From Atriophallophorus winterbourni (lineage: Eukaryota > Platyhelminthes > Trematoda > Plagiorchiida > Microphallidae): DNA of 64,000 bases. Below, piece by piece: positions 45,778 through 56,493 of the stretch; positions within the stretch are counted from its first letter, which is position 1; each line of letters starts with the position of its first letter. The stretch is taken from the NCBI GenBank assembly GCA_013407085.1, contig JACCGJ010016297.1, forward strand, positions 1 to 64,000, read 5' to 3'. The notes under the pieces are model-generated. The model worked only from the letters and a program-made list of their open reading frames with translations, had not been told where the DNA came from and did not search any database. The position numbers and the translations under genes were made by a program.

Positions 45778-47433
45778 TTAGTTTGAAATCGCCTTTCGGT
45801 ACTTGCGCCTTGCGGAGTCGGACATAACGCCCAGAATGCAGTGTATCACCTGATTTTCTGTAGGTTTCTTGGTACGTCTGTCGTATTCCGCGCTGGAAGC
45901 AGTAGGATTCAATGGAACAGCGGCATTCAGTCTTGTACGTATCATTCTCCCAAACATCATTTCGGATGGAAGCCTCCCGGTTGCCATATTCGGGGTGTTT
46001 CTATAGCTTTCCAATTCTGTAATAACTGCGTCTTCCCATCTTTTCCCTCCGTCAACAATGGCTTGTACACTTTCATTGAGGGTTCTATTCATTCGCTCAG
46101 CTAAGCCGTTCGCTGAAGGGTTATAGGGTACTGTACGGACATGTCTTATATTGTTTTCTTGCAGATATTTGGCCAATTCAAAACTTCTGAATTGAGGTCC
46201 GTTATCAGTGACAACTTCTTCGGGAATTCCGAAACGGGCAAAAATATAACGGAACCATTTGATAACAGTCGAAGCGTTGATATCACCACATAGTAAAGCT
46301 TCCGGCCATTTCGTATAGAAGCATGTTGCAACCAGAATGTTTTTCTTCGAACTTGGAGCCCGAGCAAATGGCCCCATGATGTCTACTGCAATTTTACTCC
46401 ATGGCCTCATAGAATACACGATCGGTTGGATAGGAGCTTTGATTGGCTTCGCAGACTTATCTGAGTTGCGGCATTCCCTCGTCTTTTGTTGAATCATTTC
46501 TCGACTAATTGCGGGTACGCAGGATTCTTCTATCGCAGATATCATACGGTAGTCATCAAATTTTTCCGATTCATGTGGACAAGAATCGATGAGGTTGACT
46601 CGGCGGCCACGACACACCCGGGCAACATGTCCTTGCTTACCGCAAACTCGACATTGAGCTTTTAATGCTGGACAGGATTGAAAGTTTGCCTTATGTTGTG
46701 TACTGCCGCAACGATAGCATTTTATGGAGCTGATGTTCTTACTACTTGTAGCTTGTATGACGTTGATTTGATGTGACTCAGAACTTGTGGGATGCTGAAA
46801 TAGCTTGTTTCCCTCCTTAACATCGTATTTCGTTCGAGCAATCTCACACGCGATGTCCCACGTCAATTTGTTCGCATCATGAGTCAGGATTGCTTCACGC
46901 GTGCCATTGTCAGATAATCCCATGAGAAGTTGTTGTATTAAGAACGTATCTTCAACTTTCTCTAGAGGAATATTGTTGTATTCACACGGACGAGCTGCAT
47001 GCAGTAGTCTGGTTATAAATTCATCAACTGGTTCTCCGAACTCTTGGTAGACCTTCGAGAAACGAAACCGAGCAACATATTTGTTTACTCGAGGACCCCA
47101 GCATTTATCTAGCGCAGTAAATGCTTCTCTGAAGTCTTTCACTTTGGCCAACTGTAAATCATCGAATACTCGTGAGCCTTCACGACCAAGATTAGAACGT
47201 AGTAATTTCAGTAAAATCACTGGATTAGTTAAATATTCTGGTTTGGACACAGAGAGTAAGTCCACAAAGTCACAGAATGAATTTTTCCAATTTTTCCAAT
47301 CATCCGAAGTAGGCTTTTCAGCACCAGCGGGCCAGAATTCAGTAGGAGGCCGGAGGAAATCCATTGGAATCGGTAACGTGAAGAAAGTAGATGCAGATTC
47401 GTCAAGAACACTAATTGAAACTCGCGACGCCAA
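45778..47433 (-). CDS. Gypsy gag-zinc knuckle-integrase fusion protein
   Basis: An uninterrupted 551-codon frame. It can be read from a TTG next to the 5' LTR; the first ATG is residue 24 (47364). Residues about 30-210 form a gag domain (WKNWKNSFCDF, RFSKVYQEFGEPVDEFITRL). Zinc knuckles lie at 239-254 and 261-274 (second CX2CX4HX4C). From about 310 a truncated integrase begins: PWSKIAVDIMGPF (Asp351), VTDNGPQF (Asp410) and GLAERMNRTL (Glu446) supply the full DDE triad. A C-terminal part follows to residue 551. Protease, RT, RNase H and the start of the integrase zinc finger are deleted, yet the frame is kept. The two halves meet at about residues 295-320. Activity is unknown. Confidence 0.85.
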   Translation of the reverse strand: MASRVSISVLDESASTFFTLPIPMDFLRPPTEFWPAGAEKPTSDDWKNWKNSFCDFVDLLSVSKPEYLTNPVILLKLLRSNLGREGSRVFDDLQLAKVKDFREAFTALDKCWGPRVNKYVARFRFSKVYQEFGEPVDEFITRLLHAARPCEYNNIPLEKVEDTFLIQQLLMGLSDNGTREAILTHDANKLTWDIACEIARTKYDVKEGNKLFQHPTSSESHQINVIQATSSKNISSIKCYRCGSTQHKANFQSCPALKAQCRVCGKQGHVARVCRGRRVNLIDSCPHESEKFDDYRMISAIEESCVPAISREMIQQKTRECRNSDKSAKPIKAPIQPIVYSMRPWSKIAVDIMGPFARAPSSKKNILVATCFYTKWPEALLCGDINASTVIKWFRYIFARFGIPEEVVTDNGPQFRSFELAKYLQENNIRHVRTVPYNPSANGLAERMNRTLNESVQAIVDGGKRWEDAVITELESYRNTPNMATGRLPSEMMFGRMIRTRLNAAVPLNPTASSAEYDRRTKKPTENQVIHCILGVMSDSARRKYRKAISN

Positions 47434-47434
47434 T

Positions 47435-47593
47435 TGCTGTGTCCAAGAACACCAGATTTGCGAACACTAAACTGTATTATGAAACCTCAGACAATCCACG
47501 GCTTACCGCCGATTCAAACATAAATAATCAATACCGAATCAATTAGACCAATCAGAACCAAGGTCACGCTGCCGGCTTCCTGCATACACAGCA
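47435..47593 (-). repeat. Gypsy element 5' LTR
   Basis: A 159-bp LTR with the ATTAG target duplication directly after it at 47594-47598. Confidence 0.88.
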
Positions 47594-47663
47594 ATTAGGA
47601 ATGTTTGTTTTGCTCACGAAAGTTGTTGGTGAGTTTCCAAAGTTCTAGCTACACTTAGTTTAT

Positions 47664-48636
47664 TGTGGGAGAATGATAGCTTGTCGTGTTATTGGAGGGT
47701 AGGTAACCAGGGTAGGATGTTGAGTTTGTTAAGGTGCTTTCACTTTTTTTCAGGTTTGATGATGTTTGTTTTAAATATGGGTTTGGTGGCTATGCTTGTG
47801 TTGAGTGAGCGCAAGTTGTCAGCTATATTCAACTACGCAGGGGACCTAAAAAGGTAGGGTTTTCAGGGTTGTTACAAAGTTTTGCTGATTCAATGAAGTT
47901 GGTCTTGAAGTTTAGGGTTTGCTATTTTTAGATGCGCAGGGGTTTATTATGGTTGTGTGTGTTTAAATTATTGTTGGTGTCTTGTGACTATTGTGTGTTT
48001 CTGGGTTCTTACCTATTGTCATTAGATGGTTTAGTGAGTCTTCTCTGATTAGCAGTTTTGGACGGCTTTGCGGGTTTTGCTTTATTGGGTTTGGGTTGAG
48101 GTTGTTTCAAAAAGTATTCTTTGATAAGCTGTGTGCGTATTTTTTTTTTGCTCTGTAAACTTTGACGCCTTTGAATGTGTTCATTAATTGTTTCAGGTAT
48201 AGTGTGGGGTGACAATAGCTGTTTTAGTTTGCGTAACAATGCGTGGTTATGTGCCAGGATTATGCCTATAGTTTATCTCTTTTGATTAGCTGCTATACTT
48301 TGTGAGTGTAAACGGACGCCCTTTGATTTTTCGGAAGCCCAGAGCAAGCTTGTTGAGGGTTTGTGGGTGGAGTATTCGGGGGTTCCTTCTACTCTTTTGT
48401 TCGCTTGTGAGTATTTAATAAATTTTTTTTCTTGGTTAAGGAGACTGTTATTTTATAGAGGGGTGTTGATCACGATTTTGAGTGTGTTTCATTGTTCATT
48501 TTTTATTTGGTGTCGTGGCACCTTTCCCCGAGTACGTTATGATTACTTTGTGAGTTTTTTTGGGGAGTATATAATTTTTCATTGTCTTTTAGTCTTTTGA
48601 TTTTTTGTAGGTTCGTGTAGATTATACAACTTTTAG
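47664..48636 (+). pseudogene. nad1: nad1 pseudogene
   Basis: NADH dehydrogenase subunit 1. The N-terminal part has MMFVLNMGLVAMLVLSERKLSAIFNYAGD and, in another frame, LLQSFADSMKLV. The region near 48310-48420 gives the conserved [22 protein letters not shown], and the end runs on with TGA as Trp to TAG 48634-48636. At least one stop (near 47855) and frameshifts interrupt it. Start approximate. Confidence 0.82.
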
Positions 48637-48880
48637 GGCTGTTAACTCTGAGAAAGCCTATTGCTGTTGAACGAGAAGGCAGGTGGTAGTTTTGATTTAG
48701 AATGCTAGCTTTGGGGGTTTGAGGTCTTTATGTCATCTGAAGGGGGCTGATAGGGCTGCTTAGCAGGTTGCTGTGATATAGCTATTGTATGTTCATTTGC
48801 CGTCGCTATAGCTTAGAGTAGTTTAAGTGTAATAGAGCTTTTGTTTCTTATGCGAAGGATGGTTTATTCCCTCGGAGAAT
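48610..48880 (+). tRNA. numt trnN-trnP-trnI-trnK cluster
   Basis: Anticodons in order: GTT at 48641-48643 (trnN), TGG at 48712-48714 (trnP), GAT at 48749-48751 (trnI), and a trnK-like arm near 48833-48848 whose loop reads TTT where CTT is usual. The order N-P-I-K between nad1 and nad3 is standard. trnN slightly overlaps the end of nad1. Individual ends not fixed. Confidence 0.58.
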
Positions 48881-48905
48881 TGATTTGTTTAGGGCTGTCC
48901 CGATT

Positions 48906-49253
48906 ATGGGTTTCTTAATTTCTTTCAGTGTTTTGTGTATTTTGGTGGTTTTTTCAATTGTTTCTTCATTGTTATTTTTGGGATTTGAATTACTCTGTTT
49001 TTTGTAAAGTCCGCTCCTGGTCTCCTACTTTTGAGTGTGTTTCTGTCGGAGGGGGTTTCTGAAAATTATTTTAGATGCGCTCACTATATTTTATTTGTTT
49101 TTTCTTGTTTTGTTTGATTTGGAGGTTTCTTTGTTGTTGAAAATCCCCTTTCAACTTAATCTTTATGAGAAATTCGGTTTTCATTTTTCGTTTATTTTGA
49201 TTTTGTGTTTGGGTTATTTTTTTGAATTTGAGTGTGGTTATTTAAAGTGGTAA
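48906..49253 (+). pseudogene. nad3: nad3 pseudogene
   Basis: NADH dehydrogenase subunit 3, ATG 48906 to TAA 49251-49253. It shows the conserved SPTFECV segment and VLFDLEVSLLLKIPFQ. These two motifs lie in different frames, and a stop occurs before them, so at least one indel is present. About 348 bp, close to the usual length. Confidence 0.82.
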
Positions 49254-49424
49254 GCTTAGTCTTGCGTGAAGGATTTTTTTGTCGCTGCTAACGATGATCG
49301 GAGTTCGGTTTTTCTCGTCTCTCTTTGGGAGTGTTTATAGGTTATTGAAGACTATTTATTTTAAAAAAAAAGGAGGCTTTAGGGTCTTTTACTGTTGGGG
49401 TTTGTTTCGGATAAATTATTTATT
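49254..49424 (+). tRNA. numt trnS1 and probable trnW
   Basis: An anticodon GCT at 49284-49286 identifies trnS1. trnW is expected next by order; I could not fix its anticodon arm. Confidence 0.5.
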
Positions 49425-49825
49425 AAGAAATGATTGAGTTACGGTGGTTGGTTGTTTAGTATAAGCCATAAGCAATTGGTGTGGTGTATTCTCTTATAGG
49501 GATATGAGGGGTTTTTTTAGGTTTAGGTTTGAGTGTTTCAATACGTTTCAAATTTCTGAATCCGTATAGTTACTTCATACCTTCGGAGGTTTATAAATGA
49601 AAAAATACTTCCCACGGGATTGTCATGATATTTAGTTTTCTTATGCCCATGCTTATAGATGGGTTTAGTTACTACTTGTTACCTATTTTGGTGGGTAAGG
49701 ATGATTTGGATTTGCCCCGTTTGGAAGTTTTGAGAGTTTGGTTGTCAAAACATTCTTTTTTTGTTTGCTGATGAGGATGTTTTTAGAGGTTGGGGTTGGT
49801 TGAAAGTTTTACCCTCATTTATCAT
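49425..49825 (+). pseudogene. cox1: cox1 pseudogene, 5' part
   Basis: The start of cytochrome c oxidase subunit I. Recognisable pieces are the HKQ near 49470, VMIFSFLMPML, GFSYYLLPILVG, DLDLPRL and the YPPLS-like end, spread over different frames with stops. The gene is cut by BEL-4 and continues at 53422; the 5-bp ATCAT at 49821-49825 is duplicated after the element. Start approximate. Confidence 0.82.
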
Positions 49826-50370
49826 TATATTGTCTGTGACGTGAGTTACGCGTAGTCCACCTGTGTCTCATTTCGATAAATTCAAAACAACGATTGAGAG
49901 ATTCTATGGTACTGTGATTAACAACAATAACAACAAAAATAACTATACAAACCTCAATTGTATAGGAACGTCACAGCAACAATGGAGCCAAATACTCCAG
50001 AATCAAATTCAATTAAAACAAAAGACGACCAAAATGTCGTCCAAACTTTCTGTGACAATTAAATATGACACTCAAAATAGCGTCCAAATTCAAGCAAAAT
50101 ACTGAATCCCAAAATGGCAACCAAATTCCGCAACAATGACCGACAATGGCAGAAACAATAAATTAAAACAAACATTTGACCGAAGTCGTGTAAAGAAAAG
50201 ATTTACAATAACAGAAATGATTACAAATAGAAAAGTTTCAAATCAAAATACTGTAGGAAAATTGAACACAAACAAAATCTGTTTCACAAAATTCAGGTTT
50301 TGTAACTAGGTTCAAAATAAAAGAAATGTTGAAAGGAAACGAAGAATTTCAAACTACTTTGAACCTTGCA
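49826..50370 (-). repeat. BEL-4 3' LTR
   Basis: A 545-bp LTR. It starts TATATTGTCTG where the other copy has TGTATTGTCTG, and ends CCTTGCA. It lacks a segment of about 30 bp (around the GATATAAAAATA stretch) present in BEL-1 LTRs. Confidence 0.88.
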
Positions 50371-50589
50371 CCTTCGACCAAATTCTTTCTAGGGCCTAAC
50401 TGTACAACCATTGTTTGACGAATACCCTAACAAATTCCGTGCAGCAAATGACTTTATTTAGTGGCGAGTCACTTCCGCCACATTACATCACCATCATTGG
50501 ATATTAGTAGCTTTTTATCGAGAAAGCGGTTGCAAGCCGCAGACTCACCACATTCTCCGGTGATGCTTCTTACCTTATGGAGAAGAGTT

Positions 50590-52560
50590 GTCCTGATTCC
50601 TACCCAAGTCACTCACCTCTTGGGACCCTTCTAACAAACATACTTTCCGAATATCACGCCGGATCACGTCATCTCTTGTTCGTATGCTGACCGTTCCTAC
50701 CAAACCATCATCACTCACGCCCGCTGTCTCAATAATACCAAGCAGCTACGACATTTTCAACAATTCTTCAAACACAACCAATACTACATCACCGGGAATC
50801 AAATTGTGACGTGTGTTGATCCATCGTTGTCGTTCTTGTGTTTGTGCGGTGAGATTACTTACATGATTAACAACTGTCGCACAATCGGTTGGTCCCTGTA
50901 GCACCCATCAAAGTAACGTCTTGGTAGCAAATGGCTGCTTTCGAACACTTACACGTTGTTCAAGCACCCAATGCGCTTCCGGTACGTTACAGTCAATAAG
51001 CAAAGTTATTTCTCTCCCCACATTCTCCGGAAAACTTCAGATCTTTCAAATGTGCATACCTCGTGCTGATCATATTTGGAGATTTCAGCACTGCTTCAGG
51101 TAACTTTGCAACCGTGTAAGCTCCGGCAACATGAATTATTTCATCACTGTCTACCGAATGCACATCGAAACTTAACAACGAACTTTTCAACTTTCGATGT
51201 AGAGCAAGTGTTGCTATCGAAACATCAACCGGCGCACTAGGCATGCAAGATGTCTCAACAAAACTCTGCGATATCAAAGTTGTATCAGAGTCATTATCAA
51301 GTAAAGCCACGGCTGGAACAAGTCCAACTGGCGTGTCAATGTTCATTGACAGGTAGCCCAAGCCTACTGCTGTACTGAGAGCGGTAACACTGCAGTTTAT
51401 ACTTTTCAGTTGCTCATTAGAACGATCATAATGCAGCGAAGAATGGTGTCGTCCATTGCAACCTTCAACGCAACAAGTATTCGTAATGTTGCAATCGAAT
51501 GCCCTGTGAGACCGGCATAAGCAAACGTAACATATTACATGCTGCTAAGCCATATTCCATCTGGATTTTACGTCAGCCTGCTGATAAACAGGACAATCGT
51601 CTATCTTATGGGGTACTCTACATTAAAAACATTAAAAAAGCATTGGCCTCGGTTCTCACGTATTCATAAACACCCTCCTTCTATCTGGCATTCTTGGTTT
51701 CTCTGATGGCTTCGAAGAGACAGATGTTCTATCTATTAGCTTGCCAAATCTGCTCCTGGCAATTCTTGATCTCCGAGATACGAACTCGGTCAAACTGGCA
51801 AAGTCAACTTCTGACCCGTCAGCAAGCATTGTATCCGCTGCGTTAGCCCACTGCTGTTGTAACGCGACAGGGAAGCATTTCACTTATCCTTCCAAAGTTG
51901 TGAATGAATTCAATTCAGCGTCACACTTCATTTGCTTCAATGTGATTTGGCAATTTTCCATTTCTATGGCCAAATCAGACAAACCATCGACTTTGTTGGA
52001 AAGTCTTTTAGCTTCATCAAGAAAATCCTCTAATGTTGACCTGGCAATTACATCTGGTAGTGTGAACAAATCTTTCGAAATCATATTTGCCCGCGTATAA
52101 CCCTCAGAGGGTTGTAGCATGACACATGCATCAATTGCTTTTCGAGCCTTGCCCCGACAATTTTACGTCAAATACAACAGTCGCTGGCCTGGATCAATAA
52201 GCCTCGACTCAATGTTACATTCAAACTGTTTCAGGAACTTCCAATAGTCTATTGGAATACCGTCAATGTAGAATAATTCTACATTAGGCAATCCGATACA
52301 CATGATCATCGCTGGTTGCGAATAGCTTACCGCCAAATCGAACCCTTCAGTTTTGCTACTTGTAACGGCGATAAAGTTTTCTTCTTCAGCAACTCATCGT
52401 CGTTCATTTGTCAAGCGCTCCATCGTTAATCCAGCAGCATCTTAATCGCGCTTCAATTGCAACACTAGTTGAGAACTCGCAATGCTATCTCTATCATCAT
52501 AGTTTTCCTTAGAAGCTATCTTAGAAGATATCTTGGGCATACCCGATGAAATATACAACG
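50590..52560 (-). pseudogene. BEL-4 gag/protease/integrase-tail remnant
   Basis: Minus strand, from MPKISSK-like start near 52540: gag pieces (51884-52120 and 51656-51883, the latter with VALQQQWANAADTML), a degraded zinc knuckle (about 51470-51640), a protease piece (50993-51361, LLDNDSDTTLIS, with Gly replaced by Asp in the active site motif) and the integrase tail (about 50620-50870). Stops and frameshifts run throughout. Gag here retains about 15 bases missing from BEL-1. Confidence 0.8.
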
Positions 52561-52872
52561 ATGTTCCAAAACGACAAAACATAAACAAAAAGTGGACGTC
52601 ACCAAAGTTGTGAACAGGGATTGACTGTCAAATGTTCAATAACACGAAGATCGGGGTGTTCTCCGCCAATTTCGCTCAATAGAGCTTGAATTGAACGAAC
52701 TAAAATGCGTATTTTCTCCAATAGAGACAAATACTGTACCAGTCAGAAGACAAGTTGTGATTCAAATCCAACTGAAACGATGCAACTTGAGCACAGAAAC
52801 CGAATTGATGCAATGCACGAAATAAGTACTTCTTGCAAAAGTTCTAGAAGAATCAAATTCCCAATTAATTAC

Positions 52873-53416
52873 TGTATTGTCTGTGACGTGAGTTACGCGT
52901 AGTCCACTTGTGTCTTATTTCGATAAATTCAAAACAACGATTAGGATATTCTACGGTACTGTGATTAACAACAATAACAACAAAAATAACTATACAAACT
53001 CTAATTGTATAGGAACGTCACAGCTACAATGGAGCCAAATACTCCAGAATCAAACTCAATTCAAACAAAAGACGACCAAAATGTCGTCCAAACTTTCTGT
53101 GACAATCAAAAATGACACTCAAAATAGCGTCCAAATTCAAGCAAAATACTTAATCCCAAAATGACAACCAAATTCCGCAACAATGACCGACAATGGCAGA
53201 AACAATAAATTAAAACAAACATTTGACCGAAGTCGTGTAAAGAAAAGATTTACAATAACAGAAATGATTACAAAAAGAAAAGTTTTAAATCAAAATACTG
53301 TAGGAAAATTAAACACAAAAAAATCTATTTCACAAAATTCAGGTTTTGTAACTAGGTTCAAAATAAAAGAAATGTTAAAGGGAAAGGAAGAATTTCAAAC
53401 TTGTTTGAACCTTACA
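52873..53416 (-). repeat. BEL-4 5' LTR
   Basis: A 544-bp LTR, ending CCTTACA at 53416 and followed by the ATCAT duplication and then cox1 sequence. Confidence 0.88.
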
Positions 53417-53421
53417 ATCAT

Positions 53422-54606
53422 CTTGAGGGTGTCCAGGACATGGTGTGGATTTTTTAATGTTTTCTTTACAATTGGCAGGCGTTTCTAGTTTATTAGTTTC
53501 TTTAAACTTTGTTTCTACTATTCTAGTTGTTATGTTAAGGGGGAAAGTTGGGGTTTCTTTTCGGTTACATATCATTGTTTGGTCTTATCTTTTTACGTCA
53601 ATTTTATTAATCCTTTCTTTACCTGTTCTAGCAGGTGCTATAACTATGTTCTTATTTGACCGTATATTTAATACTGCCTTTATCGACCCGTCAAGGGGAG
53701 GAGACCCTGTTTTTTTCCAGCATGCTTTTTGTTTCTTTGGCCACCCCGAGTTGTGTTTTGATTTTGCCAGGAATCGGTATTGTGAGACACGTGTGTAGAA
53801 CTCTTTCTAAAGGATAGGGTGTTTTTAGTTATATGGGTATGGTTTTTGCTATGGGTTCTATCGTTTGTTTGGGTAGTGTTGTTTGGGGGCATCACATGTT
53901 TATGGTGTGTATGGATTTGCAGACTACGGTCTTTTTTAGTTCTGTAATCATGATAATAGGTATACCGACAGGTATAAAGGTGTTTTCGTGGTTGTATATG
54001 TAAGGGGGATGTGAATATCGTTTGCGGGGTTCTTTGTTTTTATGGGTTATAGGGTTTATAGTTTTCTTTACTATAAAGGGTGTTACGGGAATTGTTTTGT
54101 CTTTTTCTAGTCTAGATTCCTTGCTTCACGATAGGTGGTTTGTTGTTGCACATTTCCATTATGTGTTGAGGTTAGGTTCCTATAGGAGTGGTATAATTTT
54201 TTCGTATTGACTGTGGCCTATTTCGAGAGGTAATAGTCTTGAAGAGTATTTGGTTAAAGGGCACTGGGTTGCTTCTATGTTAGGTTTTAATATTTGTTTT
54301 TTCCCTATGCATTTTTTAGGGTAAGGCGAATTGCCTCGTCGAGTTTGTCGGTTTGACTCTTCTTTTTATTGATTAACCTCCGTATACTCCCTGGAGGCGT
54401 TAATTTCTTGTTGTAGTGCTTTCTTTTTATCATTTATATTGTGGGAGTCGTTGGTTATGTGCCATCGGGTGTTGACTGTTCGAGGAGATGCGAGATTGTC
54501 GTTACATTTAAAGGTTGTTTTTCTTTCTTATCATAAGGGGTTTGCCAAAGATACTGTTTCTTTCTATTTAAGAAGGCCAGGGCTTACAGAGGGTGAGCAT
54601 TTTTAG
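53422..54606 (+). pseudogene. cox1: cox1 pseudogene, 3' part
   Basis: Continues cox1 after BEL-4: FLMFSLQLAGVSSLLVSLNF, FIDPSRGGDPVFFQHAF, then a frameshift inside FGHPE-V-LILPGIG. Next come [13 protein letters not shown] (haem/copper ligand histidines), the TGI helix and [14 protein letters not shown] (further ligand histidines; the residue before W is usually T). The end is at TAG 54604-54606. TGA reads as Trp. Stops such as the TAG after STLSKG confirm it is non-functional. Confidence 0.88.
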
Positions 54607-54643
54607 GTGGGATTGGTTTTCTCATAGCTGAAGGTCGGGTGAA

Positions 54644-54699
54644 GGTTGTAGTTTAAGAGGTGAGAATGGTTTTTGTAATTCATTAGTTTGTTTACAACC
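54644..54699 (+). tRNA. numt trnT
   Basis: GGTTGTA (54644-54650) pairs perfectly with TACAACC (54693-54699) as the acceptor stem. The anticodon arm is AATG/CATT with TGT in the loop. It is short (56 bp), with a reduced D-arm. The position between cox1 and rrnL is standard. Confidence 0.65.
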
Positions 54700-55660
54700 C
54701 CAAATCTTCAGGTTGTTAGCTTTTTTCTAGGTTTTGTACCTTTTGCATCATGATTCGTTGAAGTTTTTGGATTATTTGCAAGGTCTCGAAAGGATTAGGA
54801 TTTGCTTCAGGCCTGTGAAGAAATTAGTGGACCACGTGAGATGGTCTCCAGAGCCTAATGTGGGTGTGAAACTTGAGCCGTGTATTCTTATATCTAGGTT
54901 TGGGAAATGATGTCGTTAAAGCTTTATTGCAATTATGTGATTCAGCTGTTAAGAGGATTCTATGTAGCATATTCAACAGGGGTTGAGAGTATCTTCGGTT
55001 AAATGGGTGTAATTACTGAGTTTTTAGTGTTTTCCTTTTTTCATTTCTCCTTTCGAACTCTATAAAATATAATGATAAAATGAATAGTTGTAATGTTCTG
55101 TTTGTTTCTCGAGGTTTGTCGGACTCTTTATCAAAAACATATTTATCATGAAGGTTTGATGGTTAGGCCTGCCCGCTGTTTTATAAATGGCCGCAGTATT
55201 TTGACTGTGCGAAGGTAGCATAATTACTAGCCTTTTAATGAGAGGATTGTTTGAAAGGTTTAACCAGGCTTGCTCAAGATACAGGACTTTGTCAAAACTG
55301 ATTTGTTAGTGCAGAACCTAGATGTTTTAAATAGGACGGAAAGACCCCGAGAGCTCTGTAGATTTACTTATTTAAGGCAAAGGTTTATGTTTTATGTTCT
55401 TTTTGATCCTTTAAGGTGAAGGGTTAAGTTTTTTCGGGGATAACTAGGTAATAAACAAGGGGAGTTCTTATCTATTTGTTTGATTGCCATCTCGATGTTG
55501 ACTAAGGGTTATTATTGAGGCGTAGAGGCTTAGGTTGATGGTTTGTTCGACCTGTTTCCCTTCATGAGTTGAGTTAAGACCGGTGTTAGCCAGGTCGGTT
55601 CTTATCTATTGGTCATAGGCTTCCGTACGAAAGGATTGAGCTTATTTTAGGTTGGGTGTA
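54700..55660 (+). rRNA. rrnL: numt large-subunit rRNA (rrnL)
   Basis: Contains highly conserved 23S-like segments in order: GTGCGAAGGTAGCATAATTA, AATGAGAGGATTGTTTGAA, GGACGGAAAGACCCCG, the TTAAGACCGGTGTTAGCCAGG peptidyl-transferase part and CCGTACGAAAGGATTGAG. These look well preserved although neighbouring genes are broken. The ends follow from trnT and the trnC region. Confidence 0.88.
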
Positions 55661-55714
55661 TTGTTTTGTGACAGCTTGCTCTACAAAAGCATGTTTGTCT
55701 TTAGTCTGCGCTTT
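55661..55714 (+). tRNA. numt trnC region
   Basis: A GCA (near 55689) in CTACAAAAGCATGTT lies where trnC is expected between the rRNAs. The cloverleaf could not be drawn with confidence. Confidence 0.4.
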
Positions 55715-56478
55715 TTTAATTTAGCTCTGATTATATAAGAGGTGTGAATACTGACCTGATATAGGTGGGTTGTTTAATTATTAGAAGTTGATTTCTTCTT
55801 TAACTCAGTGGTTAGATTTTGTTTTATTGCGGGTTACCGCGAACAAGGGATTCACAACTATGTTTAGGTAGCGGTTAATTCACAGTGCCAGCAACCGCGG
55901 TTATTTTGTTAGCTATTCTCTTTTTATTGGTTTAAATCTTTTATAAGAAAAGGACGATTTGGTTTGGAAGCCTCGATTTTATTGTTAATTTTCTTTTTAT
56001 TTGGGAAGGTTTCAAGTGAGAAGGGGATTTGAAACTCCCGTATTTAATATTTGGACTTTTAGCCTTAGTATAAACTAAAAGAGCTTGGCAGCTAAATTAG
56101 CCACCTGGGGGAGTGTGGGGCTTGAGAGATGATCCACTAATGATTTTACCATTATTAGGCTGTATTAGGCCGTTGTAGGTGTACGTCCGGTTTAAAATCT
56201 TCGGGTAAAGCTGTCTGGTGTTATTCAAAATATAATCCAGGCGATGTGCTGCTTATATAATTGGTGCCGTGCACTACTTTTATGCAAAGGTTCAGGATAA
56301 AAATATTGAACAGATTAAGGACTCAGGAGTAGGTGGGGTTTAGATTGTTCTATCGAATGTGGTTTGTTTGGGGTACACACCGCCCGTCACCCACGGCGTG
56401 AGTTGTGGTAAGTCGTAACAACGCAGCGCTAGGGGAACTTGGTGCTAGGGGGTTAGATTCCCTATGACTTTAAATATA
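55715..56478 (+). rRNA. rrnS: numt small-subunit rRNA (rrnS)
   Basis: Shows the 530-loop GTGCCAGCAACCGCGGTTA, AAAAGAGCTTGGCAG and the decoding-region TACACACCGCCCGTCACCC with AAGTCGTAACA. Ends just before cox2. A compact mitochondrial 12S type. Confidence 0.88.
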
Positions 56479-56493
56479 GCGTATTTGGATTTG

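Larger units (their letters stand above)
45458..47593 (-). mobile_element. Gypsy-type LTR retrotransposon with a gag-integrase fusion
   Basis: A 2136-bp element with 159-bp LTRs and the target duplication ATTAG (45453-45457 and 47594-47598). The LTRs begin TGCTSTGTCC, end ACAGCA and differ at six positions (about 4%). Sense is minus. Next to the 5' LTR lies TTGGCGTCGCGAGTTTC, whose TGGCG start is compatible with a tRNA primer-binding site of the CsRn1-type Gypsy elements known in flukes; the match is partial. Protease, RT and RNase H are missing. Confidence 0.9.
45439..47645 (+). tRNA. numt tRNA (trnD by position) split by the Gypsy element
   Basis: Without the Gypsy insertion and one copy of ATTAG the segment is 66 bp. 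Its first bases GGACTTT (45439-45445) pair with AAAGTTC (47639-47645) as an acceptor stem, and GAAA/TTTC form a T-arm. The insertion lies in the D-arm. The anticodon arm is degraded, so identity rests on gene order. Confidence 0.5.
49826..53416 (-). mobile_element. BEL-4: second copy of the protease-tail BEL/Pao derivative, in cox1
   Basis: A 3591-bp element with LTRs at 49826-50370 and 52873-53416 and the target duplication ATCAT (49821-49825, 53417-53421). The two halves of cox1 join cleanly once it is removed. I count roughly 28 LTR differences (about 5%), so it is older than BEL-1 or BEL-3. The interior matches BEL-1, including the internal deletion that joins protease to integrase tail and the TAA inside gag. 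A sense AATAAA lies at 50453-50458. Confidence 0.9.
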
